NCBI RefSeq assembly: GCF_035978755.1
Contig: NZ_CP108414.1
Span: forward strand, 3,224,001-3,288,000
Direction of reading: 5' to 3'
Length of the DNA: 64,000 nucleotides
Source: Streptomyces sp. NBC_01298
GTDB taxonomy: Bacteria > Actinomycetota > Actinomycetes > Streptomycetales > Streptomycetaceae
The position numbers and the translations under genes were made by a program. Below the pieces are notes generated by a model. It saw only the letters and a list, made by a program, of their open reading frames with translations, was not told the origin of the DNA and did not search any database. This document shows, one piece after another, positions 51,612 through 61,979 of this stretch; position 1 is the stretch's first letter; each line of letters starts with the position of its first letter.

Positions 51612-51953
51612 TCAGCCCGTCGCTGATCCCGGCACCGGCTCGGCGGCGACGGCCGGCTCGGGCGGAGCAGCCGTGATGTCATGATCCGGCACGGCCTGAC
51701 CCGAACGGATGAGCTCGATCCGTCCCATCACCTTCGAGCGCAGATCGGTCGGTACGTCATCCGATCCGCAGCAGCGCTTGACCAGCTTCTTCACGGCCTG
51801 TTCCAGGCCGTACTTCTCCAGACAGGGATTGCACTCGCCGAAGTGCGCCTCGAACTTCGTGCAGTCGCTGTCGGGCATCTCCTGGTCCAGGAACTCATAA
51901 AGGTGGTCCAGGACCTCGGAGCACTCCGTCTCGTGTGCGTCTCCGCAGCTCAT
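51612..51953 (-). CDS. rsrA: RsrA, zinc-binding redox anti-sigma factor
   Basis: A 113-aa ZAS-family anti-sigma that holds SigR while reduced and releases it when disulfides form. C3, H7, C11, C31, H37, C41, C44, C61 and C62 occupy the same positions as in S. coelicolor RsrA; C11, H37, C41 and C44 form the H-x3-C-x2-C core. The C-terminal 30 residues are Pro/Ala-rich. The start overlaps the sigR stop (ATGA), so SigR and RsrA are made together. Confidence 0.97.
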   Translation of the reverse strand: MSCGDAHETECSEVLDHLYEFLDQEMPDSDCTKFEAHFGECNPCLEKYGLEQAVKKLVKRCCGSDDVPTDLRSKVMGRIELIRSGQAVPDHDITAAPPEPAVAAEPVPGSATG

Positions 51954-52759
51954 GAGCCCGAGCCTTTCAGGTCGTTCGACTCTCCCGCGCCGGCCGGGAC
52001 GAGCCCGCGCTCACGGGCGTAGTCCTCAAGCATTCCACGGAGTTGACGGCGGCCACGGTGCAGTCGCGACATGACCGTACCGATGGGTGTACCCATGATG
52101 TCCGCGATCTCCTTGTACGCAAAGCCCTCTACGTCGGCAAGATAGACCGCGATGCGGAACTCCTCCGGAATGGCCTGGAGCGCTTCCTTCACGTCGGAAT
52201 CGGGCAGGTGATCGAGAGCCTGCGACTCGGCGGAACGCAAGCCCGTCGACATGTGCGACTCGGCGCGCGCAAGCTGCCAGTCCTCGATCTCCTCGGCCGC
52301 ACTGCGCTGGGGTTCGCGCTGCTTCTTGCGGTACGAGTTGATGAAGGTGTTGGTCAGAATGCGGTACAGCCACGCCTTCAGGTTGGTGCCCTCGCGGAAC
52401 TGGTGGAACGACGCGTATGCCTTCGCGTACGTCTCCTGGACCAGGTCCTCGGCGTCGGCCGGATTGCGCGTCATGCGCAGGGCGGCCGAGTACATCTGGT
52501 CGAGGTAGCCGAGGGCGTCCCTCTCGAAACGCGCATTGCGCTCCGGGGTCGTCTCCTCCGCGTGGCCTTCGTCGGTCCCAGCGACAGGACCCACCTCCTC
52601 CGACTGCGTGGCGACTCCGAAAGCGGACCCGCTCGAATCGGAGAATAGTCGACCTTCCCGGTCGCCCGCCGCCCGAACCGAACCGCGCTTGGGCGCGGGC
52701 AGCACTGTCCAGTCCAGGTCAGCGGCCTGCGGACGGTTCTGGCTGATGACCTGGGTCAT
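51950..52759 (-). CDS. sigR: SigR, thiol-oxidative-stress sigma factor (with SigR' long form)
   Basis: An ECF sigma factor (long form 269 aa). Region 2 ([25 protein letters not shown]) and region 4 ([26 protein letters not shown]) are standard. ATG 52759 (GGAGGAG upstream) begins the SigR' form; GTG 52594, also preceded by GGAGGAG, begins the short SigR of 214 aa. The difference is exactly 55 codons, the extension reported for the unstable SigR' isoform. A SigR-type promoter upstream gives positive feedback. The N-terminal extension is disordered-looking. Confidence 0.96.
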   Translation of the reverse strand: MTQVISQNRPQAADLDWTVLPAPKRGSVRAAGDREGRLFSDSSGSAFGVATQSEEVGPVAGTDEGHAEETTPERNARFERDALGYLDQMYSAALRMTRNPADAEDLVQETYAKAYASFHQFREGTNLKAWLYRILTNTFINSYRKKQREPQRSAAEEIEDWQLARAESHMSTGLRSAESQALDHLPDSDVKEALQAIPEEFRIAVYLADVEGFAYKEIADIMGTPIGTVMSRLHRGRRQLRGMLEDYARERGLVPAGAGESNDLKGSGS

Positions 52760-52809
52760 GCGTTGCCTCTCCTCCGACGTCTTCCTGTGTGCGTACCGAC
52801 ATCCGGGAC

Positions 52810-52837
52810 AACAGAAGGCCGCTGCGGCACATTCCCC
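52810..52837 (-). promoter_or_regulatory. SigR-dependent promoter (sigRp2 equivalent)
   Basis: On the minus strand GGAAT (52835-52831) and GTT (52812-52810) are separated by exactly 18 bp, the SigR promoter consensus. It is 51 bp before the long-form ATG, so its transcript encodes SigR'. Confidence 0.9.
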
Positions 52838-52886
52838 GGCGGGGCGCGGTTTGCGGACCAAAGTCACCCCGGCGGCCGGACATAGG

Positions 52887-53549
52887 TCACACCGGCAGCC
52901 GGCCGAGCCACCCGGCCACCGCCCCGGTGATCACCGCCAGGGCCTCCTCCTGCGTGGGACCGGTCCGCTTCGGCACGGCGAACCCGTGGTCCCCGCCCTC
53001 CGCTTCCACCAGCTCGTACGAGGCTCCGCGCGCTCCCCGCGCCGGGAACTCCTCCGGCCGCCCGAAGGCGTCGCGGCCGCCCTGGACCACCAGCGCCGGC
53101 CGCCCGGCCCCCAGCAGCTCCTCGGCCCGGGACTTCTCGGGCCGGCCCGGCGGGTGCAGCGGGAAGGCCAGCGCGAGCACCCCGGCCGCGCCCAGCTCCG
53201 CGGCGGTCCGGCAGGCCACCCGGGCCCCCGCGCTGCGGCCACCCGCGACGACGGGCAGCCCGGGCTCCGCGAAGGCGGGCCACAGGGCGGTCCAGCCCGC
53301 GTCCAGCACCTTGGGCGCGGCGGCGACCTTCTTCCCGGCGACCCGCCAGGGCTGCTCGGCCAGCGCCACGGTGACCCCCAGGGCGGGCAGGGCGGCGGCC
53401 AGGGCCTGAAGGTCCCGGGCCTCGATCCCGCCGCCGGCTCCGTGGCCCAGGGCGAGCACCAGGCGGGCCTTGCCCGCCGCGGCCGGATGCCAGGTGATGC
53501 GGGCCGCGCCCGCCGGGGTGTCGATCGTCTCGGTGCGCGTGCTGCTCAT
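52887..53549 (-). CDS. alpha/beta-hydrolase (KANL3/Tex30-like dienelactone hydrolase family)
   Basis: A 220-aa hydrolase. The nucleophile elbow is [10 protein letters not shown] (Ser about 107), with [10 protein letters not shown] as oxyanion loop near residue 35, an Asp in [11 protein letters not shown] and the His in GGDHGF. No signal peptide. Substrate unknown. It starts at ATG 53549 and is transcribed towards sigR, with the sigR promoter in the 127 bp between. Confidence 0.88.
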   Translation of the reverse strand: MSSTRTETIDTPAGAARITWHPAAAGKARLVLALGHGAGGGIEARDLQALAAALPALGVTVALAEQPWRVAGKKVAAAPKVLDAGWTALWPAFAEPGLPVVAGGRSAGARVACRTAAELGAAGVLALAFPLHPPGRPEKSRAEELLGAGRPALVVQGGRDAFGRPEEFPARGARGASYELVEAEGGDHGFAVPKRTGPTQEEALAVITGAVAGWLGRLPV

Positions 53550-53634
53550 GCCCCGATCATGCCGGTCCGCGGCGGCCGTCGGGGTGACGCCGGGTCCGGC
53601 CGGGGCGCCGGGTCCGGCCGGGGCGCCCGGGCCG

Positions 53635-54450
53635 TCAGAAGAGCGTGCCCTCCTCCGGCCCGTCCAGCTCCTCCAGCAGTTCGGGCCCGTTGTTGCGGAC
53701 GTTGCTCGCGGCGGTGGACACCGGATAGGCGCGCATCAGCCCGCCGGGCGGCGGCGCCAGCAGGGCCTGGAGCTCGTCGGGGTCCGTGCGCGCCGGGTCC
53801 AGCCAGGCGTCCCACCGGTCCGGGGTGAGCATCAGGGGCATCCGGGGGTGGATGTCGGCGAGCGAGCGCGGGCCCTCGGCGGGGGCCACGCCGAGCGGGC
53901 CGGTCTCGGCCTCGGCGGTGATCACGGAGCAGGTGGCCCACCAGGCGAGCGGGTGCTCGCCGGGCAGGGTCGGGTCGCGCCAGAACTCGTATATCCCGGC
54001 CATGGCGAAGACGGAGCCGTCGGCGGGGAGGACGAAGTAGGGCTGCTTGCGCGCCCGCTTCTTCTTGCCCTCGACCTCGAGCTCCCGTTCGTCGTGGGCG
54101 GTGACCCACTCGTAGTAGCCGTCCGCCGGGACGATGCAGCGGCGCTGCGCGAAGGGGCGGCGGAAGGAGGGCTTCTCCGCGATGGTCTCGGACCGGGCGT
54201 TGATCATCCGGGCGGCGCCGTCGGGGTTCTGCGCCCAGGAAGGGACCAGCCCCCATTTCAGGACCCTCAGCTGGCGAACCGGACGCCTGCTCGGAGCGTC
54301 TTTCAGGGGACGGTCGAGGACGACGTGGACCTCTTTCGTCGGAGCCACGTTCCAGTCCGGAGCCAGCACCTCCTCCGGCTCCCACCGCTCCACCCCGAAG
54401 ACCTCGGCCAGCTCCTCCGGCCCACGACTGGCCGCATACCTTCCGCACAT
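53635..54450 (-). CDS. SRAP-domain protein (YedK/HMCES abasic-site DNA crosslinker)
   Basis: A 271-aa protein that forms a covalent link to abasic sites in single-stranded DNA. Cys2 of MCGRYAA is the crosslinking residue after Met removal, which decides for ATG 54450 rather than 54459. Other family sites: WNVAPTKEV (Asn), [14 protein letters not shown] (Arg/Glu), ADGYYEW and [10 protein letters not shown] (His). Longer than E. coli YedK because of a charged insert EGKKKRARK. Usually SOS-related; no LexA box could be confirmed. Confidence 0.94.
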   Translation of the reverse strand: MCGRYAASRGPEELAEVFGVERWEPEEVLAPDWNVAPTKEVHVVLDRPLKDAPSRRPVRQLRVLKWGLVPSWAQNPDGAARMINARSETIAEKPSFRRPFAQRRCIVPADGYYEWVTAHDERELEVEGKKKRARKQPYFVLPADGSVFAMAGIYEFWRDPTLPGEHPLAWWATCSVITAEAETGPLGVAPAEGPRSLADIHPRMPLMLTPDRWDAWLDPARTDPDELQALLAPPPGGLMRAYPVSTAASNVRNNGPELLEELDGPEEGTLF

Positions 54451-54503
54451 GGCTGCCACACTGCCATGTCACCCGATCGCCACCGCAAGGAGTCCGCCAC
54501 CTC

Positions 54504-55217
54504 ATGAACACGAGCACCACGGCCGGCCTGTGGGACCGGCTCACCGGCATACAGGCGGCGCCCGACCAGTGGCTGGTGATCGCGACGGGGCTGGCGGCGC
54601 TCGTCGCGGTGGGCCCCCGGCCGGTGTGGCGGCTGTCGCGCAACGCCATCACCATCGCCCACGAGGGCGGTCACGGACTGCTGGCCCTGCTGACGGGCCG
54701 CAGCCTGGACGGGATCCGGCTGCACTCGGACACCAGCGGGGTGACCGTCAGCCGCGGCAAGCCCACCGGCCTCGGCATGGTCCTCACCGCCGCCGCCGGG
54801 TACACGGCGCCCTCCCTGCTCGGCCTCGGCGGGGCGGCCCTGCTCTCGGCGCACCGGATCACCCTGCTGCTGTGGGCGGCGACGGCCCTGCTGCTGGCGG
54901 TGCTGGTGATGATCCGCAACGCGTACGGGCTGCTGACGGTGCTGCTCACGGGCGCCACCTTCGTCCTGGTCTCCTGGCTGGCCCCGGCGGACGTGCAGGC
55001 GGTCTTCGCCTATGCCGTGGTGTGGTTCCTGCTCCTCGGCGGCGTCCGGCCGGTCTTCGAGCTGGGGGCCAAGCGCCGCGGCGGCGCGGCTCCGGACTCC
55101 GACGCGGACCAGCTCGGACGGCTCACCCACGTCCACCCGGTGGTGTGGCTGCTGCTCTTCCACGTGGTGGCGCTGTGCTCGCTCGTCGGCGGCGGCCGCT
55201 GGCTGCTCGCCCTCTGA
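54504..55217 (+). CDS. M50-type site-2 protease-like membrane metalloprotease
   Basis: A 237-aa membrane protein with about six hydrophobic segments. The zinc motif HEGGH ([16 protein letters not shown], about residues 53-57) sits in an early helix, followed by [19 protein letters not shown], matching the YdiL-independent 'M50B' family of actinobacteria. A second NPDG-like Asp motif was not clearly seen, so activity is uncertain. ATG 54504. Intramembrane cleavage of an unknown signalling protein is one possibility. Confidence 0.82.
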   Translation: MNTSTTAGLWDRLTGIQAAPDQWLVIATGLAALVAVGPRPVWRLSRNAITIAHEGGHGLLALLTGRSLDGIRLHSDTSGVTVSRGKPTGLGMVLTAAAGYTAPSLLGLGGAALLSAHRITLLLWAATALLLAVLVMIRNAYGLLTVLLTGATFVLVSWLAPADVQAVFAYAVVWFLLLGGVRPVFELGAKRRGGAAPDSDADQLGRLTHVHPVVWLLLFHVVALCSLVGGGRWLLAL

Positions 55218-55357
55218 CCGGCCGCGGCCCGGCCCCGACCCGCCGCCGACCCACCGCCGACCCGCCCCGGACCGGCCCGGGCCGCCGGACGTCCGCCCGC
55301 CGAGACTCCCCCGGTGATCAAGATCTGCGGCCGTGGGAAGCCACTAAAGTGGTGGCC

Positions 55358-56728
55358 ATGACCGAGACCCCCGCGCTCCCCGCCCTCTGGCCCGCCCCGC
55401 TCGCCGACACCGCCGTCCAGGCCACCGTCACCGTGCCCGGGTCCAAATCGGTCACCAACCGCGCCCTCGTGCTCGCCGCGCTCGCCTCCGAGCCGGGCTG
55501 GGTCCGCCGCCCGCTGCGTTCGCGCGACTCCCAGCTGATGTCCGACGCGCTGCGCGCGCTGGGCGTGGGCATCGAGGAGACGGTCTCCTCCAGCTCCTTC
55601 GGCTCCGCCGGCGAGGGCCAGGCCGGTGAGGCCTGGCGGATCATCCCGACCGCGCTGCACGGACCGGCCACGGTCGACGTCGGCAACGCGGGCACGGTCA
55701 TGCGCTTCCTGCCGCCCGTCGCCACCCTCGCCTCCGGCGACATCCGCTTCGACGGCGACCCGCGCTCCTACGAGCGCCCCCTCGGCCAGGTCATCACGGC
55801 GCTGCGCACCCTCGGCGCCCGCATCGACGACGACGGCCGCGGGGCGCTGCCCCTGACCGTCCAGGGCGGCGGGGCCCTGGAAGGCGGAACCGTCGAGATC
55901 GACGCGAGCAACTCCTCGCAGTTCGTCTCCGCGCTGCTGCTCTCCGCCCCGCGCTTCAACCAGGGCGTCGAGGTCCGGCACGTGGGCACCAACCTGCCGT
56001 CCATGCCGCACATCCGGATGACGGTGGAGATGCTGCGCGCGGCGGGCGCGCAGGTCGACACCCCCGAGTCCGGCGGCGAGAAGAACGTCTGGCGGGTCGC
56101 CCCCGGCGCCCTGCTCGGCCGCGACCTGGTCGTGGAGCCGGACCTGTCCAACGCGCAGCCCTTCATGGCGGCGGCCCTGATCACCGGCGGCACGGTCACC
56201 ATCCCCGACTGGCCGCGCCGCACCACCCAGCCCGGTGACGCGCTGCGCCGGATCTTCACGGAGATGGGCGGCTCCTGTGAGCTGACGGACGCGGGCCTGG
56301 TCTTCACCGGCACCGGCAAGATCCACGGCATCGACGTGGACCTGAGCGAGGTCGGGGAGCTCACCCCGGGCATCGCGGCGGTCGCGGCGCTGGCCGACTC
56401 GGAGTCCGTGCTGCGCGGGGTCGCGCACCTGCGGCTGCACGAGACGGACCGGCTGGCGGCGCTCACCAAGGAGATCAACGGCCTCGGCGGCGATGTCACC
56501 GAGACCGCGGACGGTCTGCGGATCCGGCCGCGCACGCTGCGCGGCGGCACGTTCCACACGTACGACGACCACCGGATGGCCACGGCCGGCGCGGTGATCG
56601 GCCTGGCGGTGGAGGGCGTGCTCATCGAGAACGTGGGGACGACCGCGAAGACCCTGCCGGACTTCCCGCGGATGTGGGCGGACATGCTCGCCCGGGCCGA
56701 CGCGGCTCCGGCAGGCGTGGGAGCGTAG
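55358..56728 (+). CDS. aroA: 3-phosphoshikimate 1-carboxyvinyltransferase (EPSP synthase)
   Basis: A 456-aa enzyme of aromatic amino-acid synthesis that joins phosphoenolpyruvate to shikimate-3-phosphate. Motifs: [54 protein letters not shown] and TYDDHRMA. The NAGTVMR form has Val where many homologues have Ala. ATG 55358 lies 7 nt after TAAAGT (55345-55350), so it is probably leaderless. rsgA follows 8 bp downstream in one operon. Confidence 0.96.
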   Translation: MTETPALPALWPAPLADTAVQATVTVPGSKSVTNRALVLAALASEPGWVRRPLRSRDSQLMSDALRALGVGIEETVSSSSFGSAGEGQAGEAWRIIPTALHGPATVDVGNAGTVMRFLPPVATLASGDIRFDGDPRSYERPLGQVITALRTLGARIDDDGRGALPLTVQGGGALEGGTVEIDASNSSQFVSALLLSAPRFNQGVEVRHVGTNLPSMPHIRMTVEMLRAAGAQVDTPESGGEKNVWRVAPGALLGRDLVVEPDLSNAQPFMAAALITGGTVTIPDWPRRTTQPGDALRRIFTEMGGSCELTDAGLVFTGTGKIHGIDVDLSEVGELTPGIAAVAALADSESVLRGVAHLRLHETDRLAALTKEINGLGGDVTETADGLRIRPRTLRGGTFHTYDDHRMATAGAVIGLAVEGVLIENVGTTAKTLPDFPRMWADMLARADAAPAGVGA

Positions 56729-56736
56729 GGCCCGCC

Positions 56737-57747
56737 ATGCGCAGGTACAACAAGAACACCGACGAGGACGACATCCGCCAGCGGCCCAACCCCAAGGGCA
56801 ACCGGCCGCGTACGACGATCCGCCCCAAGCACGAGGACGCGGCCGAGGGCATGGTCCTGACCGTGGACCGCGGCCGGCTCACCTGCCTGGTCGGGGACCG
56901 TCCGGTGCACGCGATGAAGGCCCGCGAGCTGGGCCGCAAGGCGGCGGTGGTCGGGGACCGGGTCTGGATCGTCGGTGACCTGTCCGGCAAGAAGGACACC
57001 CTCGCCCGCATCGTGCGGATCGAGGCGCGCAAGTCCGTCCTGCGGCGCACGGCCGACGACGACGATCCGTACGAGCGCGTCGTCGTGGCCAACGCCGACC
57101 AGCTGGCCATCGTGACGGCGCTGGCCGATCCGGAACCGCGCCCCCGGATGATCGACCGCTGCCTGGTGGCCGCGTACGACGCCGGGCTGGAACCGCTGCT
57201 GGTGCTCACGAAGTCCGACCTGACCTCCGCGGACAAGATCCTGGAGATCTACTCGACCTTCGGCCTGAACTACGTGGTCACCAACCGCGAGGAGCTGGCG
57301 ACGGGCGATGCGGCCGAACGGGTGCGCGAGCGCCTGAACGGCCGGATCACCGCCTTCGTCGGCCACTCGGGCGTCGGCAAGACCACGCTGGTGAACTCGC
57401 TGGTCGCCGAGGGCCGCCAGCGCGCGACCGGCGTCGTCAACTCGGTGACCGGCCGCGGCCGGCACACCACCACCTCCGCGCTCGCGCTGCCGCTGCCGGG
57501 CGGGGACGGCTGGGTCATCGACACCCCGGGCGTACGGTCCTTCGGCCTGCACCACGTGGACCCGTCCCGGGTCATCCTGGCCTTCCCGGAGCTGGTGCCG
57601 GGGACGGAGGGGTGCCCGCGCGCGTGCAGCCACGACGAACCGGACTGCGCGCTCGACAAGTGGGTGGAGGACGGCCACGCGGATCCGGCGCGGCTGTACT
57701 CGCTGCGGCGGCTGCTGGAGACGCGCGAGCGGCGCGAGGGCGACTGA
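56737..57747 (+). CDS. rsgA: ribosome small-subunit-dependent GTPase A
   Basis: A 336-aa circularly permuted GTPase that matures the 30S subunit. Order: OB-fold (about 35-110), then LTKSDL (G4), GHSGVGKTTLVNSL (P-loop), GRHTTTSA (switch) and VIDTPGVRSFG (G3), and the zinc knuckle CPRACSHDEPDCAL. ATG 56737 starts MRRYNKN. It is co-transcribed with aroA, a common actinobacterial arrangement. Confidence 0.96.
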   Translation: MRRYNKNTDEDDIRQRPNPKGNRPRTTIRPKHEDAAEGMVLTVDRGRLTCLVGDRPVHAMKARELGRKAAVVGDRVWIVGDLSGKKDTLARIVRIEARKSVLRRTADDDDPYERVVVANADQLAIVTALADPEPRPRMIDRCLVAAYDAGLEPLLVLTKSDLTSADKILEIYSTFGLNYVVTNREELATGDAAERVRERLNGRITAFVGHSGVGKTTLVNSLVAEGRQRATGVVNSVTGRGRHTTTSALALPLPGGDGWVIDTPGVRSFGLHHVDPSRVILAFPELVPGTEGCPRACSHDEPDCALDKWVEDGHADPARLYSLRRLLETRERREGD

Positions 57748-57830
57748 CCGGGCGGGCGCCGACCGGGCGGGCGCCTAATCGAAGGGGTGAAGGACCGGCG
57801 GGGTTTGCCGCCCCCGATGTCTGGTAAATG

Positions 57831-57877
57831 CATAATCGCACCAAGTGACGCCCGGGCCCGGCCCGTGAGCGCGTCAC
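57831..57877 (+). promoter_or_regulatory. promoter and dyad in the SMR-transporter leader
   Basis: A -10-like CATAAT (57831-57836) would start a transcript near 57843. Directly after it GTGACGC (57845-57851) and GCGTCAC (57871-57877) form a perfect dyad with a 19-bp spacer. It could be an operator of the TetR protein encoded convergently. Confidence 0.45.
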
Positions 57878-57899
57878 ATGACGCGGGGAGGCATACGCC

Positions 57900-58223
57900 A
57901 TGGCGTGGCTGCTGGTCGTGGTCGCCGGGATCCTGGAAACGGGGTTCGCGGTCTGCCTCAAGCTGTCGCACGGCTTCACCCGGCTGTGGCCGACCATCGC
58001 CTTCGCGTGCTTCGCGCTCGGCAGCTTCGGTCTGCTGACGCTGGCCCTGAAGAAGCTGGACGTGGGACCGGCCTACGCGGTGTGGACCGGCATCGGGGCG
58101 GCCGGTACGGCGATCTACGGGATGGTCTTCCTCGGGGACCTGGTCTCCACCCTCAAGCTCGTCTCGATCTCGCTGGTGATCCTCGGCGTCATCGGGCTTC
58201 AGCTCTCGGGCTCGTCCCACTGA
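57900..58223 (+). CDS. SMR-family transporter, SugE/Gdx (guanidinium exporter) type
   Basis: A 107-aa four-helix proton-coupled exporter that works as a dual-topology dimer. The essential Glu is E13 (AGILETGFAVCLKLSHGFTR). The segment LKLSHGFTRLWPT and AYAVWTGIGAAGTA match the SugE/Gdx subtype, which exports guanidinium, rather than the EmrE multidrug subtype. ATG 57900 has GGGGAGG upstream. No guanidine riboswitch could be recognised in the leader. It overlaps the 3' end of the convergent TetR gene by 35 bp. Confidence 0.9.
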   Translation: MAWLLVVVAGILETGFAVCLKLSHGFTRLWPTIAFACFALGSFGLLTLALKKLDVGPAYAVWTGIGAAGTAIYGMVFLGDLVSTLKLVSISLVILGVIGLQLSGSSH

Positions 58224-58794
58224 GCAGCCGCAGCAGCCCCGCCCGGTCCGCCCCCGGCGGCTCGGCCGGGGCGATCAGGTAGGACAGCGCGAGCCGCACG
58301 GCGAGCTCGCACCGCCGGGCTCCTTCTTCGGCCCTCCGATCCGCGTCCCCCTCCCGCACGCCGAACACGGCGCGGGCCCGCTCGCGGACCCCGCGGATCA
58401 GCTCGTCGGGCCCCAGCGCGGGCAGCCCCGGCCGGACCCCGCGGCCGGCCGGGACGGGTAAGTTGCCGTTCCAGCACCCCGTCAGCAGGGCCCGTACGAG
58501 GGGGCGCTCGCGGCCCGCGCGCACGGTCCACTCCGCGACCGCCGCCACCCTCTCGCCCGGAACGCCCATAACGCCCGGGGCGGACAGGGCCCGGTCCACG
58601 CCGTCGAGGTACCAGGCCGCGTCGCGCCGGACCAGGGCGTGGCCCAGGCCCGTCTTGCCCGCGAACTCGTTGTAGAGGGTCTGCCGCGAGACCCCGGCGG
58701 CGGCGGCCACGTCGATCATCCGCACGGCCGGCCACGGGCGCGCCGCGAGCGCCGCTCCCGCCGCTTCGAGCAAGGACTCCCGGGCCGTGGGCAC
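58189..58794 (-). CDS. TetR-family repressor convergent with the SMR transporter
   Basis: A 201-aa TetR regulator. The HTH (AARPWPAVRMIDVAAAAGVSRQTLYNEF) is at residues 15-50; the ligand domain has LSYLIAPAEPPGADRAGLL near its end. GTG 58794 with GGGGAGG 5 bp upstream is chosen over longer frames. It has a near-consensus promoter and could repress itself, the transporter and perhaps hisN. The 35-bp overlap with the convergent transporter gene is real in both frames. Confidence 0.88.
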   Translation of the reverse strand: MPTARESLLEAAGAALAARPWPAVRMIDVAAAAGVSRQTLYNEFAGKTGLGHALVRRDAAWYLDGVDRALSAPGVMGVPGERVAAVAEWTVRAGRERPLVRALLTGCWNGNLPVPAGRGVRPGLPALGPDELIRGVRERARAVFGVREGDADRRAEEGARRCELAVRLALSYLIAPAEPPGADRAGLLRLLSGTSPRAEAR

Positions 58795-58834
58795 CGTCGC
58801 CTCCCCTGTGACACCTCCGGTCGACGTCTCCGCC

Positions 58835-58863
58835 AGAGTTGACGGACCGACAGATCCTGTCAA
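58835..58863 (-). promoter_or_regulatory. promoter of the tetR gene with TTGAC dyad
   Basis: On the minus strand, -35 TTGACA (58863-58858), 17-bp spacer and -10 AACTCT (58840-58835). On the plus strand TTGAC and GTCAA (58839-58863) form a dyad that spans the whole promoter, fitting autorepression. Confidence 0.6.
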
Positions 58864-58927
58864 GGGTGCAGGTGTCGCACCGTGGACGCCCGCCCCGCCG
58901 TCCCGGCCGCCTCGGTAGGGTTCTGGC

Positions 58928-59731
58928 ATGCCCGAGTATGACGATGACCTGCGCCTTGCCCTCGAACTCGCCGACGCGGCGGACGCCGCCACGATGGAGC
59001 GGTTCCGCGCCCTCGACCTGAAGGTCGAGACCAAGCCCGACATGACCCCGGTGAGCGAGGCCGACACCGCCACCGAGGAGATCATCCGGGCCGGGATCGC
59101 CGCCGCGCGGCCCTCCGACGCCATCCTGGGCGAGGAGTACGGCCTCAAGGGCGACGGCCCGCGCCGCTGGGTCGTGGACCCGATCGACGGTACGAAGAAC
59201 TACGTGCGCGGCGTTCCGGTGTGGGCGACGCTGATCTCCCTCATGGAGGAGCAGGCCGACGGCGCCTTCCGTCCCGTCGTCGGCGTGGTGTCCGCGCCGG
59301 CGCTGGGCCGCCGCTGGTGGGCGGCGCGCGGCCGGGGCGCCTACGCGGGGGGCGCGCTCGGCGCGACCACCGCGCTCGGCGTCTCCAAGGTCGCCACCCT
59401 CGGCGACGCCTCCTTCGCCTACTCCTCGCTGAGCGGCTGGGAGGAGCAGGGGCGACTGCCCGGCTTCCTGGACCTGACCCGCGCGTGCTGGCGTACGCGG
59501 GGCTACGGCGATTTCTGGCCGTACATGATGGTCGCCGAGGGCTCGCTCGACCTGTGCGCCGAGCCGGAGCTGAACCTGTGGGACATGGCGGCCCTGGCGG
59601 TCGTGGTGGAGGAGGCCGGCGGCCGCTTCACCTCGCTCGACGGGGTGGACGGCGTGCACGGCGGCAACGCGGCAGCCTCGAACGGGCTGCTGCACACGGA
59701 GATGCTCGACCTGCTGCGCCCCCGCGGCTGA
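58928..59731 (+). CDS. hisN: histidinol-phosphatase (inositol-monophosphatase family)
   Basis: A 267-aa Mg2+-dependent phosphatase of the HisN type used for histidine synthesis in actinobacteria. Metal motifs are [20 protein letters not shown] and [20 protein letters not shown] 58928 lies 6 nt after TAGGGT (58916-58921), hence leaderless. Inositol or other monophosphates are possible side substrates. Diverges from tetR. Confidence 0.92.
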   Translation: MPEYDDDLRLALELADAADAATMERFRALDLKVETKPDMTPVSEADTATEEIIRAGIAAARPSDAILGEEYGLKGDGPRRWVVDPIDGTKNYVRGVPVWATLISLMEEQADGAFRPVVGVVSAPALGRRWWAARGRGAYAGGALGATTALGVSKVATLGDASFAYSSLSGWEEQGRLPGFLDLTRACWRTRGYGDFWPYMMVAEGSLDLCAEPELNLWDMAALAVVVEEAGGRFTSLDGVDGVHGGNAAASNGLLHTEMLDLLRPRG

Positions 59732-59937
59732 CGTCCGCGCGACGGGCGCGCGCCGCCGCGGCGGTGGCCTGCGCCCGTACGTGCCGAATGTGCCCCTTAC
59801 GCGCCTCCTTGCTGACACTCCGTGTGCGTGGGAATCTGAGACTCCTCCGCTTGTGCGCTTGTGAAGGGCTTCTCTAAGTGCGGCCCTTCGCGCGCACCCA
59901 CCCAAGCGGGGGGACTCACCAGGAGGTGGCTCTCTTC

Positions 59938-60339
59938 ATGCTCGTCCGCGACGCCATGAGCACCGTGATCCTCACCCTCGGCCCCACTCACACCCTGCGG
60001 CAGGCGGCCTGCCTGATGTCCGGCCGGCGCGTCGGCGCCGCCGTGGTCCTCGATCCCGAACACAGCGGCATCGGCATCCTGACCGAGCGCGACATCCTCA
60101 ACTCGATCGGCGCGGGCCACGATCCCGACCGGGAGTCCGTGGGCGCGCACACCACCAACAACGTGGTCTTCTGCACCCCGGACGCCACCGTGCAGGAAGC
60201 CGCCGAGGCGATGGCCCACGGCGGCTTCCGTCATCTGATCGTCCTGGAGCACGGCGGCCCGGTGGGCATCGTGTCCGTACGCGATGTCATCCGCTGCTGG
60301 GCCCCGAGCCGACGCCGCACGGCCGCGCTGGCGAGCTGA
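59938..60339 (+). CDS. CBS-pair protein
   Basis: A 133-aa protein consisting only of two CBS motifs (MLVRDAMSTVILTLGPTHTL, GILTERDILNSI; then TVQEAAEAMAHGGFRHLIVL, GIVSVRDVIRCW). Such proteins bind adenosyl ligands (AMP, ATP, SAM) or NAD and act as energy sensors. ATG 59938 has a perfect AGGAGGTGG. The C-terminal tail is basic. A terminator follows. Partner unknown. Confidence 0.9.
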   Translation: MLVRDAMSTVILTLGPTHTLRQAACLMSGRRVGAAVVLDPEHSGIGILTERDILNSIGAGHDPDRESVGAHTTNNVVFCTPDATVQEAAEAMAHGGFRHLIVLEHGGPVGIVSVRDVIRCWAPSRRRTAALAS

Positions 60340-60345
60340 AAGCCG

Positions 60346-60381
60346 GGAGGGCCGGACCCCCTGACGGGAATCCGGCCCTCC
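60346..60381. terminator. terminator between CBS gene and catalase
   Basis: Perfect 11-bp stem (60346-60356 with 60371-60381), 14-nt loop, then TGTTTCGG. Confidence 0.85.
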
Positions 60382-60469
60382 TGTTTCGGCGAGCGACCAT
60401 CAATGGAGATGCCCCTACGGCGAGCAACCACTTCCGCGAGAGCGGCGGCGGTTCAGCCGCAAAGGGGTG

Positions 60470-61924
60470 TCAGGCGCGGAGGGCCTGGACCGCGGCCTCG
60501 AGACGCTTGCCGAAGTCACCGTCCGCCTGGCGGAAGTTGTTGATCGCACGCTCGACGATGTCGTCGCGGGAGACCTTGGCGATGAAGCCGGAGAGGTTCT
60601 CGACCAGACGGGTCTTCTCGTCCTCCGAGTACAGGCGGTAGAGGTTGCCCGCCTGGACGAAGTCGTTGTCCTCGGAGTGCGAGGGCGCGGCGTGGTTGCC
60701 CGTGCCGCCGGTGACGGCGGAGGAGACCCACAGCGGACGGTCCGTCTGGTGCGGGCCGCCGAAGCTGTTCGGCTCGTAGTTCTTGGCGCCCGCGTGGCGG
60801 CCGTCGTACAGGTAGCCGTCGCGGGAGTTGGTGCGCGCCTCGGTGGCGTGCGGGCGGTTCACCGGCAGGTGGTCGGCGTTGATGCCGACGCGGTAGCGGT
60901 GGGCGTCGCCGTAGCCGAAGAGACGGCCCTGGAGCATCTTGTCCGGGGACGGACCGATGCCGGGAACGAAGTGCGCCGGGGAGAAGATCGACTGCTCGAC
61001 CTCGGCGAAGACGTTCTCCGGGTTGCGGTTGAGCTCCAGCTTGCCGATCTCGATCAGCGGGTAGTCCGCGTGCGGCCACACCTTGGTGAGGTCGAACGGG
61101 TTGAAGCGGTACCCGGCCGCCTCGGCCGCCGGCATGATCTGGACCTGCACGGTCCAGGACGGGAAGTCCCCGCGCTCGATCGACTCGCGCAGGTCGCGCT
61201 GGTGCGAGTCGGGGTCCTCACCGGCGAGCTGGTTGGCCTCGGCCTGGGTGAGGTTCTTGATGCCCTGGTCGGTCTTGAAGTGGTACTTGACCCAGAAGAC
61301 CTCGCCGGCCTCGTTGTTCCACTGGAACGTGTGCGAGCCGAAGCCGTTCATGTGGCGGTAGGACGCCGGGATGCCGCGGTCACCGAACAGCCAGGTCACC
61401 TGGTGGGTGGACTCGGGCGACAGACCCCAGAAGTCCCAGACGTTGTCCGCCTCCTGCGAGCCCGTGTACGGGTCGCGCTTCTGGGTGTGGATGAAGTCGG
61501 GGAACTTGATGGCGTCCTTGATGAAGAACACCGGGGTGTTGTTGCCGACGAGGTCGTAGTTGCCCTCTTCGGTGTAGAACTTCAGCGCCCAGCCGCGGGG
61601 GTCGCGCACGGCGTCGGCGGAGCCGAGGTTGCCGGCGACGGTGGAGAAGCGCAGGAAGGTTTCCGTCTCCTTGCCGACCTCGGACAGGAACTTCGCCCGC
61701 GTCCACTGCGAGACGTCGCGGGTCAGCGTGAACGTGCCGTAGGCACCGGCGCCACGGGCGTGCACCACGCGCTCCGGGATGCGCTCGCGGTTGAAGTGCG
61801 CGAGCTTCTCCAGCAGCAGCTGGTCCTGAACCAGAACGGGGCCGCCGATGCCGGCGGTCTCGCTGTTCTGGTTGTCAGCTACCGGAGCTCCGGCCTCCGT
61901 GGTGAGCGGTCCCTGCGTCGTCAC
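60470..61924 (-). CDS. katA: monofunctional haem catalase
   Basis: A 484-aa clade 3 catalase that dismutates hydrogen peroxide. The distal His is in [16 protein letters not shown] and the catalytic Asn in [20 protein letters not shown]; the proximal Tyr motif [14 protein letters not shown] carries the haem Tyr. GTG 61924 has AGGAGGCG upstream. The Fur/CatR regulator is divergent, so peroxide induction is expected. In S. coelicolor the CatR-regulated catalase is catA. Confidence 0.96.
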   Translation of the reverse strand: MTTQGPLTTEAGAPVADNQNSETAGIGGPVLVQDQLLLEKLAHFNRERIPERVVHARGAGAYGTFTLTRDVSQWTRAKFLSEVGKETETFLRFSTVAGNLGSADAVRDPRGWALKFYTEEGNYDLVGNNTPVFFIKDAIKFPDFIHTQKRDPYTGSQEADNVWDFWGLSPESTHQVTWLFGDRGIPASYRHMNGFGSHTFQWNNEAGEVFWVKYHFKTDQGIKNLTQAEANQLAGEDPDSHQRDLRESIERGDFPSWTVQVQIMPAAEAAGYRFNPFDLTKVWPHADYPLIEIGKLELNRNPENVFAEVEQSIFSPAHFVPGIGPSPDKMLQGRLFGYGDAHRYRVGINADHLPVNRPHATEARTNSRDGYLYDGRHAGAKNYEPNSFGGPHQTDRPLWVSSAVTGGTGNHAAPSHSEDNDFVQAGNLYRLYSEDEKTRLVENLSGFIAKVSRDDIVERAINNFRQADGDFGKRLEAAVQALRA

Positions 61925-61979
61925 TATGCGCCTCCTGCGTAAATTTGCTGCAAACCTGTCCTGCGCCCTAACGTAACCG

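Noticed and set aside
57748..57899. Guanidine riboswitch upstream of the SugE/Gdx gene
   Set aside because: Neither the ykkC core nor paired ACGR-loop hairpins could be recognised; only a protein-type dyad is seen.
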